Origin: Blastomyces gilchristii SLH14081
Lineage: Eukaryota; Ascomycota; Eurotiomycetes; Onygenales; Ajellomycetaceae
Length of the DNA stretch: 10,236 nt
Reading direction: 5' to 3'
Assembly: GCF_000003855.2 (NCBI RefSeq)
Contig: NW_003101674.1
Span: 456,470-466,705 of the forward strand
Shown piece by piece: positions 1 to 8,719 of this stretch (the first letter of the stretch is position 1; each line of letters begins with the position of its first letter). The position numbers and the translations under genes were made by a program. A model generated the notes under the pieces. It was not told the DNA's origin. It was given only the letters and a program-made list of their open reading frames with translations, and ran no database searches.

Positions 1-456
1 AGCAGATCTATTCAAAAAATTGTGTCCTGATCTTTTATAAAGAGAAAAATAAAAGAATCTTGTTTAGACAAGTGAAATGAAAGCTGGCAGAAATAAAAGA
101 AGAGTATACATTATTCAAGATTTGAAATAAAACTCAAGTAAAAATCTTGTTTAATTAAATGTAAAAAGAAAATATTCTCAGCTATAATGCAGCTGAAACT
201 AGGACATAGCTATTTCAAATCTTATATACAAAGATTTGATGATAGATTTAATTCAATAGAATGCTCATTCTGCAATGCAAATGAGAATCCTGAGTATATT
301 GTAATACACTGTGCATTATACAATAGTCTCAGAGTCAGATTGAAAGAGAAGTATGATCTAAATCAATTAAATATGAGATTCTTATTCTCAACTGAGACAG
401 GAATTAAATACTTAATAGACTTTCTATCAGAAACTCAGGCAGCTACAAGAAAATGA
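1..456 (+). pseudogene. Tad1-like LINE ORF2, C-terminal fragment (zinc-knuckle tail)
   Basis: This is the end of a non-LTR retrotransposon ORF2, the region after RNase H. The clean part begins with ATG 187, but the same frame reads further upstream (Ile-Phe-Ser-Ala-Ile just before the Met) with stops, so 187 is not the true start. Visible marks are a LKLGHSYFKSY motif, typical of the fungal Tad1 clade just before the knuckle, then Cys-x2-Cys at residues 26 and 29 and a His-Cys pair at residues 41-42 (CSFCNANENPEYIVIHC), and a helix-like end with LLFSTETG-type sequence before the TGA at 454-456. The family uses this tail in nucleic-acid binding during target-primed reverse transcription. The fragment is cut by the left window edge, so its RT would lie to the left. 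Upstream codons carry TGA/TAA stops of the RIP type. Assignment to LINE is by recognised motif and order, not by a search. Confidence 0.75.
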
Positions 457-849
457 CTAATTTCAGTAATATCTGAATATGAAGAGGAGGAAATTGATCA
501 GATATAGTCTGTTAAAACAGCTATATACTATCTTTTGATAATTTGTTTCATTACAGTCTCTCTTTATTTTACTTTACTTTTTCCTTTCTATTCTTTTCTA
601 TCTATCTATTTAATGTGTCTATCTTTAAGACTGTGTTCTCTTTTCTTTTGTCATGATATTGTCAAATGGTTTCAAAGTATCAGACAATGTTAAAACACTG
701 CAATTTGTAAGCAGTTTTTGTATTCTGAGCTGGAATTTTCTGATTTTGCATATCTGAAATTGATGAATGTATAATAGTTATCTTTATAGATATAGGAAAA
801 ACCCTGAGAACTTTTGATTTTCAGGTAGATGTCATAGTTTCTGACTGCA
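457..849. other. Junction between two LINE fragments; pyrimidine-rich, no gene seen
   Basis: No coding frame with recognisable content is seen here. Positions about 556-655 are strongly T/C-rich on the plus strand (TTTTACTTTACTTTTTCC and TCTATCTATCTATTT runs). This could be the degraded A-rich 3' tail of the minus-strand LINE, whose RNase H frame weakens below about 850, or the 3' untranslated part of the plus-strand LINE ending at 456. The exact boundary cannot be placed because both elements are heavily mutated. Confidence 0.45.
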
Positions 850-2473
850 TACATCTATAATTGAAGAATAATAATAATAATAATAATATTCAGATTCTCA
901 TTTTTAGAGTTATCTGAGTAAATCAGAATAGAGTCTTTTATATTAATTATAGAGATCTTCTTTAAATACTGTTCATATTCTCTCTCTTTAGATAGTTCAC
1001 TTATTTGAAAGTTTATAAGAGATTCAGACTTTTCTCTTCAGAGAGATATCTTCTCATAATCAACTTTCTCAACATTTAATAAAGAAAATTGATTTTTAAT
1101 CAGTGAATATAGTCTATATAGTTGAGAGAGCGTTTTCTTTGAAGAATTATTTTCATTTCAATTAAGAAATCTATTTCACTCTAGTTCATTTCCTGAGTTA
1201 ATTGATGAAAGTGAAGAAGAGACTCTTTCTCTGATTATATAATTTAAGCTCATCTTTATAACTCTCAGAGCATAGTTCATACAGGTCTTTTCAAATCTAA
1301 TAGCAGAAGAAGGAATTGAAGCTTCAATTTTCATTACTTTAATAGAAAATGATTTAAATACTCTTAGAATTCTTCTCAGAGCTCTGTTTTACAGACTTTG
1401 AAATAGTTCAGTAAAATTTCCTTGATTATTTCATCAAACTTGAACTTTATAATCAGCTAAGAAGATGATACAGACTATGTATAACTGTCTTATAGTCTGG
1501 AAGAATAGATCTCTCTCTGTATTTAATAGTCTGATTATGCTATTTAATGATCTTTCTGTCTTAATAGTTCTTTGTTGAATATAATATTTAAAATTCAACT
1601 TGAAGTTTAACTATACTTCTAATCATTTAATATGTAAACTGGGTTTAATCTCTTTATTCAAAAGAATTAGATATAGTTCTTTCTCATTGAATCTAGAGAA
1701 GAAATGAATTAACTCAGTTTTATTCATATTAAATTGAATTTAATTAATATCTGCTCTAACAAAGATTTTCTTTATTACTTTTTCAATTACTTTTAAATTC
1801 TCTTTAATTGTTTTTGAACTGTAGACTAGATCAATATCAGTCACATAACTTGAAAATCTTATTATTTTCATATCTCAATTCTTGAATAGATATGCAGTGT
1901 ATATTGCAAATAAAATGAGTGAGATTGAAGATTCTTATAATACTTCTATTTTTATCTCAGTCTTATCTTATTTCATCTCATCAAAGAATAGTTGTATGAC
2001 TCTTTTAGATATAAAATAGTTAACTTACTTTATTAGAGAAAGTGATAGTTTTAATATCTTCAAAGTCTGAATCATCTTTGACTTTGAAACATAATCAAAT
2101 GCATCTTTTATATTAATAAAAACTGAATTTGAGATCAGATCCTCATGTTTTACTATTTAAATATTATAAATAACTGAGAGAACAGTGTTAATTACAGAGC
2201 ATTGTTTTCTATCTCTCATTTATTCACTAAATAGAAGAGAATTACTAACAGAGCTTATAATAGATAGTTTAGTAACTATTATCTTTTCTAAAATCTTTCT
2301 CAGACAGTTCAATAGAGATATTACTCTATATAACTTAGAAATTAAAGCTTTTCTATTAGGTTTTACAAGAATCACTTCAGTGACTTCTCTTCAGTATTCA
2401 GAATGATAATTATTTTTCAAGAGATTAAAACAAAGCTTAAAATATTCATTTTTCAAGTAGAAATATGTATTTT
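850..2473 (-). pseudogene. Tad1-like LINE ORF2: reverse transcriptase and RNase H start, 5' truncated
   Basis: On the minus strand one frame can be followed across the interval, interrupted only by stops. Reading from 2473 down: a SLLNCLRKILEKI block (RT motif 1-2 region), a KQCSVINTVLS block, motif A as INIKDAFDYVS near 2095-2120, a LYK/ESS-ISLILFAIY block corresponding to the family PQGSPLSPILF motif, the catalytic box as YVTDIDL at 1827-1847, a post-RT RQLYIVCI and NRALRRIL region, and the RNase H opening ILIYSDNSKNEN near 900-925. In the family the first catalytic Asp of motif A precedes I-K; here it reads Asn, and the family FADD/YVDD box reads YVTD. Both fit G-to-A/C-to-T change. The motif A Asp, the RT box, post-RT and RNase H codons are all in the same frame. 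The upstream half (endonuclease domain, early RT) is missing because the LTR element begins at 2474. Confidence 0.8.
867..887. repeat. (AAT)7 microsatellite
   Basis: Seven perfect AAT units lie inside the minus-strand LINE, where they read as an Ile run in the RNase H segment. It is probably a slippage expansion in the dead copy, and RNase H similarity fades below this point. Confidence 0.9.
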
Positions 2474-2740
2474 TGTCACGCTCCCGGCCGCGCCAAGGCC
2501 TCATTGCGGTTCCACACGGCCCATCACTTCCATGCGGATGATTCCATCTCGTCCGAACCGGTTTCCAACCACTCTATGACATCATTCGAATATATCATAG
2601 GAAGATCCGATTGATGGATATGAGAACCCTGCTTCTATATGAGGTCAGCAGATTACTCTTCCTTAGCAATGAGACGCTGCTGAGGTATTGCTCTGGCTAT
2701 TCTCACTCATGGAATAAGAGGAGGGTATCCGCCCATTATC

Positions 2741-2749
2741 TATATAGAA
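2741..2749 (+). promoter_or_regulatory. Possible LTR TATA box
   Basis: TATATAGAA is identical in both LTR copies (9990-9998) and lies in the middle of the LTR, about 20 bases before a hairpin, where a U3 promoter would be expected. The window is AT-rich, so the match alone is weak; a second candidate, AATATATA, lies near 2806. Confidence 0.3.
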
Positions 2750-2759
2750 TAGCTAGATG

Positions 2760-2783
2760 CTGGCTCCTCATTAAAGAAGCCAG
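2760..2783 (+). repeat. LTR stem-loop, present in both copies
   Basis: CTGGCTCCTC, loop ATTA, AAGAAGCCAG: 8 of 10 stem positions pair here. In the 3' copy (10009-10032) the arms are CTGACTTCTT and AAGAAGTCAG and pair at all 10 positions. The changes on the two arms are complementary transitions, as expected when a symmetric C-to-T process acts on both strands. The position after the candidate TATA box suggests a place near the start of the transcript; any role is inference. Confidence 0.55.
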
Positions 2784-2843
2784 TGATTCATTTTTCTTCT
2801 ACTGAAATATATACAAGAGTTACTGCATGTCTCATACAATCTT

Positions 2844-2857
2844 CTTAGTATACTAAG
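2844..2857. repeat. 14-bp perfect palindrome in the LTR
   Basis: CTTAGTATACTAAG is its own reverse complement and is unchanged in the 3' LTR at 10093-10106. It contains no CpC or CpG, so its conservation may simply reflect lack of mutable sites. It could be a dimeric protein-binding site, but nothing else supports that. Confidence 0.6.
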
Positions 2858-3063
2858 TATCATATCTGTGATATCCTTGCAATAACCCTGTAGCCTACAA
2901 GCTCATTATTCAAGCAAGATAGTTAAGCTCACTTATATGACTTCTTAAACAACTACTTCTATATGATGTCACTGACTAGTCCTCACTTCAGTTCTGTCAT
3001 GTTACAATTTGAATCACTCAACCTGATTACATGTTTGAATCAGTCAAGCTCTAACAGACTAAT

Positions 3064-4089
3064 ATGGCCTCATGCACCCATGCTGGGACTGATCTGATCC
3101 CATTCTCTGAGAGAAACACTACACTATTCTCTAGAGTGTGTACACCTCTACCTCAGCAGGAATCTGAGATTCCTGAACCTGTTGCATATTTTGACATGGG
3201 CTCTTTAACTGTTCTGCCACCGCCGCAGCCCCTACACACCTACATCTATCATGGAGATAGAGAGATTAAGGTTGAAGATTCTTCAAGATACAAGAAAAAC
3301 ATCTTGTCTGAATTTCACAGCTTTATCTGCATTCTTGAATGGAAATTCCGCCTTAATCTGAGCCAGTATAATACTCATGAGATATAAGTAATATACATCA
3401 TCAACCTTCTTGAAGGCATCTCTGTGATTACTTGAGTCATTAAGAAGAGAGAGCTTGAGTGTATCAATACTATCATGACTTAGGAAGAATTCAAGAACTT
3501 TCTACTGAACCAAATCAAAGATCACTGCAATCACAGCTTCACAGTGACACAGTGATTCAACTCATTATATTAATAAGATGATAAGAATTCTTTCAATTTC
3601 AATGCAAGATTTGAAGAATATTAAGAGAAACTGACTGATGATTTAAATCAATTAAAAACACAGCTTTATCTCATGAAGCTGACTTATAAGATATGAATAA
3701 TAATATCATAATATCAGAGTTTATTAACTAATTGTACTGAGCTTGTTAATCTAGCTTTCTGAATCTATTTGAATAATCAATTCTCTGAGAAAAAGGCTAA
3801 TAAGATCTCTTCTAAGTAATTAATAATAGAATCTAAACAGTGCTGTGACAGCTTCAGTATAGAGAAAGTAAAGAAGAATTTTAAGTATTCTGATTCTTCA
3901 CTCACTGTGAAGAAATATTAAAAAAGATTTGACAAAGATCTCTGTTTCAACTGCAGAGCTGATGATCACTATATCAGTGATTACAAGAAGTTAAAGAAGA
4001 GAAGAAACTGAGAAGATATCTTCTCAAAGTTGACTTCTCTTCTGACAAATGTATTCATGAAAGATAAAGAAGAGAAAGAAAAGAATTAA
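3064..4089 (+). other. Gag region with a damaged CCHC zinc knuckle
   Basis: The N-terminus is Pro-rich (VLPPPQP near 3210-3236), followed by a capsid-like stretch with LEWKFRLNLSQY, NLLEG and a RFEEY block, the usual order in fungal Gypsy Gag. The zinc knuckle at 3943-3984 reads C-F-N-C-x4-H-x4-Y: the fourth ligand, Cys in the family, is Tyr (codon TAC at 3982-3984, one G-to-A from TGC). In working elements Gag packages the RNA into a particle and the knuckle binds RNA. The first third is much less mutated than the rest. Confidence 0.8.
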
Positions 4090-4119
4090 CAATTCTTATA
4101 TCTCTGAGTTCATGTTATA

Positions 4120-4480
4120 ATCACAATGTATATCTCAAATAAGAAGATATCAGTGAGATGTCTACTTGACTTCAGAGTGAATATTAACTTTATATTCTAT
4201 TTCTTTTCTTTGATAAAGAGTTGAAAGAAGATAGATTCATCAGATCATGTGAAATTTACTGATGAAATGAAATGTCACTATTTTAACATAATTTAAGTGA
4301 AGTGTGTGATCACAGACTCAGAAGAAACCTTTAAGAAGAGCAGTCTGCTTCTTTATACAGTTAACATCATAGATGAGAACATCATTCTAGATCTCTTATA
4401 ATTAAGAGAAAACAATTCTCTCATTGACTGAGTCATTCAGATGTGATGATATCACCTCACTAATGAAAAGACAGTGATAG
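4120..4480 (+). other. Retroviral-type aspartic protease region
   Basis: The active-site segment is CLLDFRVNINFI (4159-4194), where the family has L-D-S-G-A-x-x-N-F/V. The catalytic Asp (GAC 4168-4170) survives, but Ser is Phe, Gly is Arg and Ala is Val, each explained by a single transition. The protease would cut the polyprotein into its mature parts; this copy cannot. The assignment rests on the motif and its position between the zinc knuckle and the RT. Confidence 0.65.
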
Positions 4481-4734
4481 AGAAATCTGAAGAGTTTCTT
4501 TAGAAGAATCTTGAGAAAAAGATTGAGTTAATATACTGTGTAGCAGATGATTGAGACTTGAAAATAGATAAAGAAGTTATCACTCTTGCTGCAAGATTAG
4601 CAGCAGTATCTGTTATTAAAGATGAATGTATATGATGTCTCTTTACAGATTTTAAGAATGTCTTTTCAGAAAGAGAAGCAGTGAAGTTTCCTAATATCAA
4701 GATACAATATAAGATTTATCTTGAAGATAATGTA

Positions 4735-5640
4735 ATAACACTGTACAGATCTCTTTACAACTTGTCTGTAAAGAAATTGAATGTTCTGTACAAATATCTT
4801 GAAGAAGTGTAATCAAAGAACTGAATATATTCATTAAAGAGTCTGACAGAGATGTCTATACTCTTTGTACTCAAGAAGAATGATAGACTATGTCTATGCA
4901 TAGACTACAGAGACCTTAATAAGATGACAGTTAAGAATCACTATTCATTACTATTAATTAATGAGATGATTGATTAATTATCTGAAGTAAAGATGTTCTC
5001 AAAGATTAATATACAGAATGTCTATCATAGAATCAGAGTTAATGAAGATAATGTTTGAAAAACAGCTTTTCATATCAAGTACAGTAATTTTGAATATCTT
5101 GTTTTATCTTTTGATCTTTGTAATGCTTCAGTCATCTTCCAGATCTATATAAATAAGATGCTGTGAGGCCTTGTTAACATCTCCTGCATAGTATACCTGG
5201 ATGACATTTTAATCTTCTCAAAATCAGAGAAAGAACATGATATTCATGTTCAAGAAGTGTTGAGTCACTTGAGACAGTATCAACTCTATACAAACACTGA
5301 AAAATGCTCGTTCTACATGCAGAAGATTGATTTCTTAGATTATATTGTTAAGATGAATGACATTTCAATGAATAGAAGCTGAGTCTCTGTCATTGAGAAC
5401 TGGCTGGCACTGTGAACATACTGCAAGGTGCAGGTGTTTCTAGAATTTATGAATTTCTACAGATAATTCATCTATGCATATTCACAGATTACTGCCTCTC
5501 TTACAGATCTGTTAAAGAGAAGTGTGAAAGACAGAAAAACAGAATCATTTATTCTCACTCAAGATACTGTGCAGATATTTGTAGAATTGAAACAAGCTTT
5601 CACAGATATCACAATACTGAATCATTTTAATTCTGACTTA
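4735..5640 (+). other. Reverse transcriptase domain
   Basis: Conserved blocks are in order: LKKNDRLCLCIDYRDLN (4876-4920), motif A as KINIQNVYHRI (5002-5034), a SFDLCNASVIFQ block (5107-5142), the catalytic YLDDILIFS box (5194-5220), and a HLRQYQLYTNTEKCSF block. The two Asp of YLDD (5200-5205) are intact, but the motif A Asp is Asn (AAT 5008-5010, G-to-A from GAT), so the metal-binding triad is incomplete. Several TGA stops lie at family Trp or Arg positions. Confidence 0.92.
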
Positions 5641-6120
5641 CTCAGTCAGTATGAGACTGATGCATCTGAGAATGAGATCTGTGAAATCTTTTCATAGTTA
5701 ACATCAGAGGCCTTTCAATGTTGAAAGAATTAGAGAATAATCATTTCTGAGAAAATAGATAATGAATTATCTGTGAAAGAAGACTTTTTCACAGAGTCTA
5801 TAAGATGCTGTAAATGAAGATTAGTGACCTTCTTCTTCAAGAAGTTATCACTCATGCAGAGAAGATATGATACTTATAATCAGAAGATGTTAGCAATTGT
5901 TGAATTCTTTAAGATCTGATAACATTATCTTCAGAATAGTAAGTATTCAATGTAAGTTCTCACTGATCATGCAAATCTACATTACTTCTTGACAATAAAG
6001 AGCTTAACAGAACATCAAATCAGATGAGCAGAGCTGCTTTCAGAGTATGATTTCTATATTTAATACTGTTCAGATTAGCTTAACTCTGCTGATGTATTAT
6101 CTAAACAGCCTGATTATAAT
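5641..6120 (+). other. RNase H domain of the LTR element
   Basis: The order is QYETDAS (first catalytic Asp), KMLAIVEFF (Glu), VLTDHANL (Asp) and NSADVLSKQPDY (last Asp), the standard Ty3/Gypsy RNase H layout directly after the RT. The four acidic residues appear intact, but at least nine stops fall inside the domain. Confidence 0.82.
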
Positions 6121-6594
6121 ATCATTGATACAGAGAAGAATTCTATAAAAGAATCTCTGTTATCACTGCAGAAGAAGCTGGCTGCAGAGAGTTGAGATTC
6201 TCTAAAGCTCAGAAACAGCACTGGAGAGACAGCTGCATGACTCAGTATAGAAGATGAAAGAGAATTCAGATCTCTGCAGAAAACTGACACTGAAGATCAT
6301 GAGCTTCTCATATTATATCTTACAATCATTGAATTGACAAAGAATGAAATAGTCTATAATCTTTCAACTCAACTACTTTTGAAATTTATTGATAAGTTAC
6401 AGAAGAGAGATATCTCTACTGCAGCTTGAATTCAGAAGTTGAAGAAGAAAGAGTTCAGTTTGAACTTGAAAGAGACAGGCTCTGAGCAGGGCAGTACTGC
6501 TAAGAAATCAAGTTACTGATAACTAGAAGAATATGAACTTCTACTGCTGAATGATTCAGTCTTCATTCCTTGTAGCAGAGCAGTGTATCAGAAG

Positions 6595-7700
6595 TTATTG
6601 AGAATTCATTATAATAATTCTTATATAGAGCACTTCAGATTAGAGAAGACTGAGAAGCTTCTAAAATATAAATATATTTGAGACAAGCTCTGAACAGATG
6701 TCAAAGAGTATATTGAAACTTATAATATCTGTTAAAGAATAAAGATTCTGTGATATAAGTAATACAGTGAGTTAGTATCACTGTCTGTTTCAAAGAACTC
6801 ATGACAGAATCTATCAATGAATTTCATAGTTGATCTGCTGAAGTCAACAAGAGTCAAAGAATATGACTTAATTTTAATCATTATTAACTGCTTCATGAAG
6901 ATAATCAGATATATTTCTACTCATAAAAAGATTAAAGCCTCTGAATTGACTGACCTATTTTTAAATATCATTATTTATGATCACAGTGCTCTGAAATTGT
7001 TAATAACAGATCAAGAATCTCTCTTTATTAGTAAATACTGATCAGCTTTTTACTATTATCTTATAATAAAATGTCTTCTCAGTACTGTATTTCATCTGCA
7101 GACTGATGACTAGACTGAATATCAGAATCAGACACTAGAACAGCATCTTCAAGTATTCTATTCATATTATCAGAATAATTGACTTAAATATCTTCTAATC
7201 ACTGAATTCATATATAACAATGTAAAGAATACAATCTTAAAGATATCTTCTTTCTATACTTATTATGAATATAATTCTTCATTACTCAGTGATATTATGA
7301 ATGATATTTCAAAGAGAGAAATAGACAGTCAGAATGTTAAATAGATACAGAGAATGAAGTATCTCTCAGTGTCAGAAGTAAAAGTAAGATTGAAACTTTT
7401 GAATAAAATTCATGAGAAGATGATGAAAAGTATTCATTATACTCAGAAGTAGTAGATAGAATACTATAATTAAAAACATCTTTTAATAAAGTTCTTAATA
7501 GAGAATCAAGTGCTACTTTCAACAAAGAATATTAAGATAATAAGACTGTGTAAGAAGCTTAGTAAGTGATGACTAGAATCTTTCTCAGTAATAAGAGTGA
7601 TGAGTAAGCAGACATATAAGTTAAAATTACTCATAGAATTGAAATCAATTCATTCTGTTTTTCATATTTTCTATTTAAAGCTCTATAAGTAATGCTCTGA
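6595..7700 (+). other. Integrase: HHCC zinc domain and DD35E core, both damaged
   Basis: The zinc-binding part has His at 6607-6609 and 6631-6633 (H-x7-H); the Cys pair reads Tyr-x2-Cys (6721-6732), the first Cys lost by TGT to TAT. In the catalytic core the first Asp (family M-D-F-I-V-D) is Asn (AAT 6820-6822), the second Asp is intact (GAT 7009-7011, in LLITDQESLF) and the Glu is intact (GAA 7117-7119, in TEYQN). The last two are separated by exactly 35 residues. The open piece 6817-7041 is only the least damaged segment of this domain, not a separate gene. Confidence 0.9.
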
Positions 7701-7734
7701 GACAGAGCTGTCTCAGCTGAATAATATCAAGATT

Positions 7735-7905
7735 AAGAGTGATACTGAATATCTTATGAAGAAAATATTGAATAAGTGAATATATTACAGCAAGCTTCAA
7801 TACCTTATTAAATAAGAAGATTATTCATTATCAGAGAATTTATAAGAACTGCTTGAGCATTTGAAAAATGCTGAGAAAGAGATTATAAGCTATGAGACAG
7901 CTAGT
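7735..7905 (+). other. Chromodomain at the integrase C-terminus
   Basis: The segment reads DTEYLMKKILNK, stop, IYYSKLQYLIK, stop, EDYSLSEN, stop, ELLEHLKNAE. It matches the chromodomain pattern of a first strand, a Y/W-x-V/I-K-W-x-x-Y core and a closing helix; the stops are TGA or TAA, of which the one in IK-stop-ED sits at the core Trp position. In chromoviruses this domain directs integration to methylated-histone chromatin, which fits the heterochromatin-like setting. It is in the same frame as the rest of pol. Confidence 0.75.
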
Positions 7906-8099
7906 AAAGATTATCTCATTACACATCAGAGATATTGAATAAGAAATACTGCTTAAGACTTCTCATTTTTCTCAAACAGTTTTTTAGAGATAATCTTATA
8001 ATGATGAGTTAGTATCTTATAAACTCTGTAGCACTCTTCTTCTATTTTCTCTCAAAGAATTTTTTAGAAGTTTAATAAGACTATATAAGTGTAAAATTC

Positions 8100-8162
8100 C
8101 TGAAGCAGTTAGAGAAAAGAGATATTTGAAATTAATAAAAAAGATTAATATTATTAATTTAC
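8100..8162 (-). other. Candidate intron 3 of the antisense gene (63 nt)
   Basis: GTAAAT donor (8162-8157; GTAAGT before a G-to-A), CTAAC branch site (8112-8108) and TTCAG acceptor with normal fungal spacing of about nine bases. Its length is a multiple of three and the frame continues on both sides to the TAA at 8017-8019. Confidence 0.35.
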
Positions 8163-8323
8163 AGACTGCTACTATTCTAGTGAGACTGCAGCCTGCTGAA
8201 AAAGTAAAAAGAAGAAATCTCAGAATCTACTCATCAATAACTATATTCTCATCAAACTCATTCTTCACTATTAAAGTCTCTGACACTAGTATCTTTGTCT
8301 GTCAAGAAGTTAGCACTGCAGTG

Positions 8324-8371
8324 CTGCAGAAGAGTATGAGAAATGTATAAAATATTAACTTATTAACTTAC
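8324..8371 (-). other. Candidate intron 2 of the antisense gene (48 nt)
   Basis: GTAAGT donor (8371-8366), a pyrimidine-rich end and TTCTGCAG acceptor. After removal the minus strand is open, apart from a TGA and a TAG, for about 54 codons to the next candidate donor at 8162. A second acceptor eight bases downstream (ACTGCAG) would change the phase. Confidence 0.3.
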
Positions 8372-8455
8372 AAAGCATCTCAGTCATCTGCTTCAACTGA
8401 AGCAAGATTCTCTTTAATCAGTGATTAATCTTCATAACACTTTCAATAACAGTGC

Positions 8456-8482
8456 TGACTGATCCCTTCTTAAGATCAGTCA
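8456..8482. repeat. 9-bp perfect inverted repeat
   Basis: TGACTGATC and GATCAGTCA are separated by nine bases. It is perfectly paired and lies inside the second exon of the antisense candidate. It may be chance in low-complexity sequence. Confidence 0.5.
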
Positions 8483-8618
8483 TTCTGAGGTGTTTTTTCA
8501 TCTCAGAGACTCACACTTTCATCTTCTTTTACAGACAAGTAAGAGAGATCTTCTCAGCCTTGATAGAATTCATCAATACTTGAAGCTTCAAGATTCTCAC
8601 TCTGTACTGCTTGAGCAT

Positions 8619-8674
8619 CTGAGCTCCTTGTCAGAGCTGATACAATGCCTTCTTATAGAGTAGGTAATACTTAC
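8619..8674 (-). other. Candidate intron 1 of the antisense gene (56 nt)
   Basis: It begins GTAAGT (8674-8669), a perfect fungal donor at a codon boundary after Leu-Ser, has CTGAC (8634-8630) as branch site and ends CTCAG 11 bases further. The frame left after this acceptor differs from the one that fits the next exon best; an acceptor TACAG 17 bases further would give that other frame. This is inference from signals only. Confidence 0.3.
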
Positions 8675-8719
8675 AGAGAGATAGAAGTTATTGTTACAGA
8701 TATAACAGGAACAATGAGA

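Larger units (their letters stand above)
2474..3056 (+). repeat. 5' LTR
   Basis: The start is sharp: TGTCACG at 2474 matches TGTCATA at 9723, and from there the two copies align with one or two bases of gap over all 513 bases available. The left flank is AT-rich and unrelated. The end at 3056 is inferred from the terminal pair TGTCA...TAACA (TGACA before a G-to-A change) and from the gag ATG seven bases later; it cannot be checked against the 3' copy, which leaves the window first. The first 165 bases are GC-rich and apparently unmutated, whereas the last part carries more transitions than the 3' copy. A 64-codon open frame inside (2611-2805) is not preserved as a gene. Confidence 0.85.
3064..8001 (+). 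pseudogene. gag-pol: gag-pol polyprotein of the chromovirus, one frame with many stops
   Basis: Gag, protease, RT, RNase H, integrase and chromodomain motifs all fall in the same reading frame from ATG 3064 to TAA 7999-8001 (about 1,645 codons), without net frameshift. The original was therefore probably a single gag-pol polyprotein, or two frames separated only by a stop, as in Tf1-like chromoviruses. By hand I count roughly 65-70 in-frame stops; about half are TGA and nearly all can be explained as TGG or CGA to TGA, or CAA/CAG to TAA/TAG. Only two in-frame TGG (Trp) codons were found (near 3340 and at 5401). The first stop is at 3385-3387, leaving a 107-codon N-terminal piece. The start is uncertain: 3064 is only seven bases from the inferred LTR end, and a second Met at about 3196 would leave room for a leader. 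Confidence 0.9.
8002..8596 (+). other. Sense strand after pol: no gene recognised
   Basis: On the plus strand there is one short open frame (8126-8350) without recognisable content or a coherent start. The stretch is better explained as the tail of the antisense gene candidate or as 3' non-coding sequence of the element. Confidence 0.5.

Noticed and set aside
2185..2406. Plus-strand open frame over the LINE
   Set aside because: It is the complement of the minus-strand RT blocks, which carry the recognisable motifs.
2611..2805. 64-codon open frame in the 5' LTR
   Set aside because: It lies wholly in the non-coding LTR, shows no family motif, and its codons are not preserved in the 3' LTR copy.
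3057..3085. Primer-binding site after the 5' LTR
   Set aside because: No stretch complementary to a tRNA 3' end could be recognised with confidence; self-priming as in Tf1 is possible but cannot be shown by eye.
4500..4700. Minus-strand open frame inside pol
   Set aside because: It is antisense to the frame linking protease and RT, with no motif of its own.
5412..5630. Plus-strand open frame in the RT region
   Set aside because: It is out of frame with gag-pol; the gag-pol frame carries the RT motifs here.
7337..7525. Minus-strand open frame in the integrase
   Set aside because: It is antisense to the integrase C-terminal region and has no motif.
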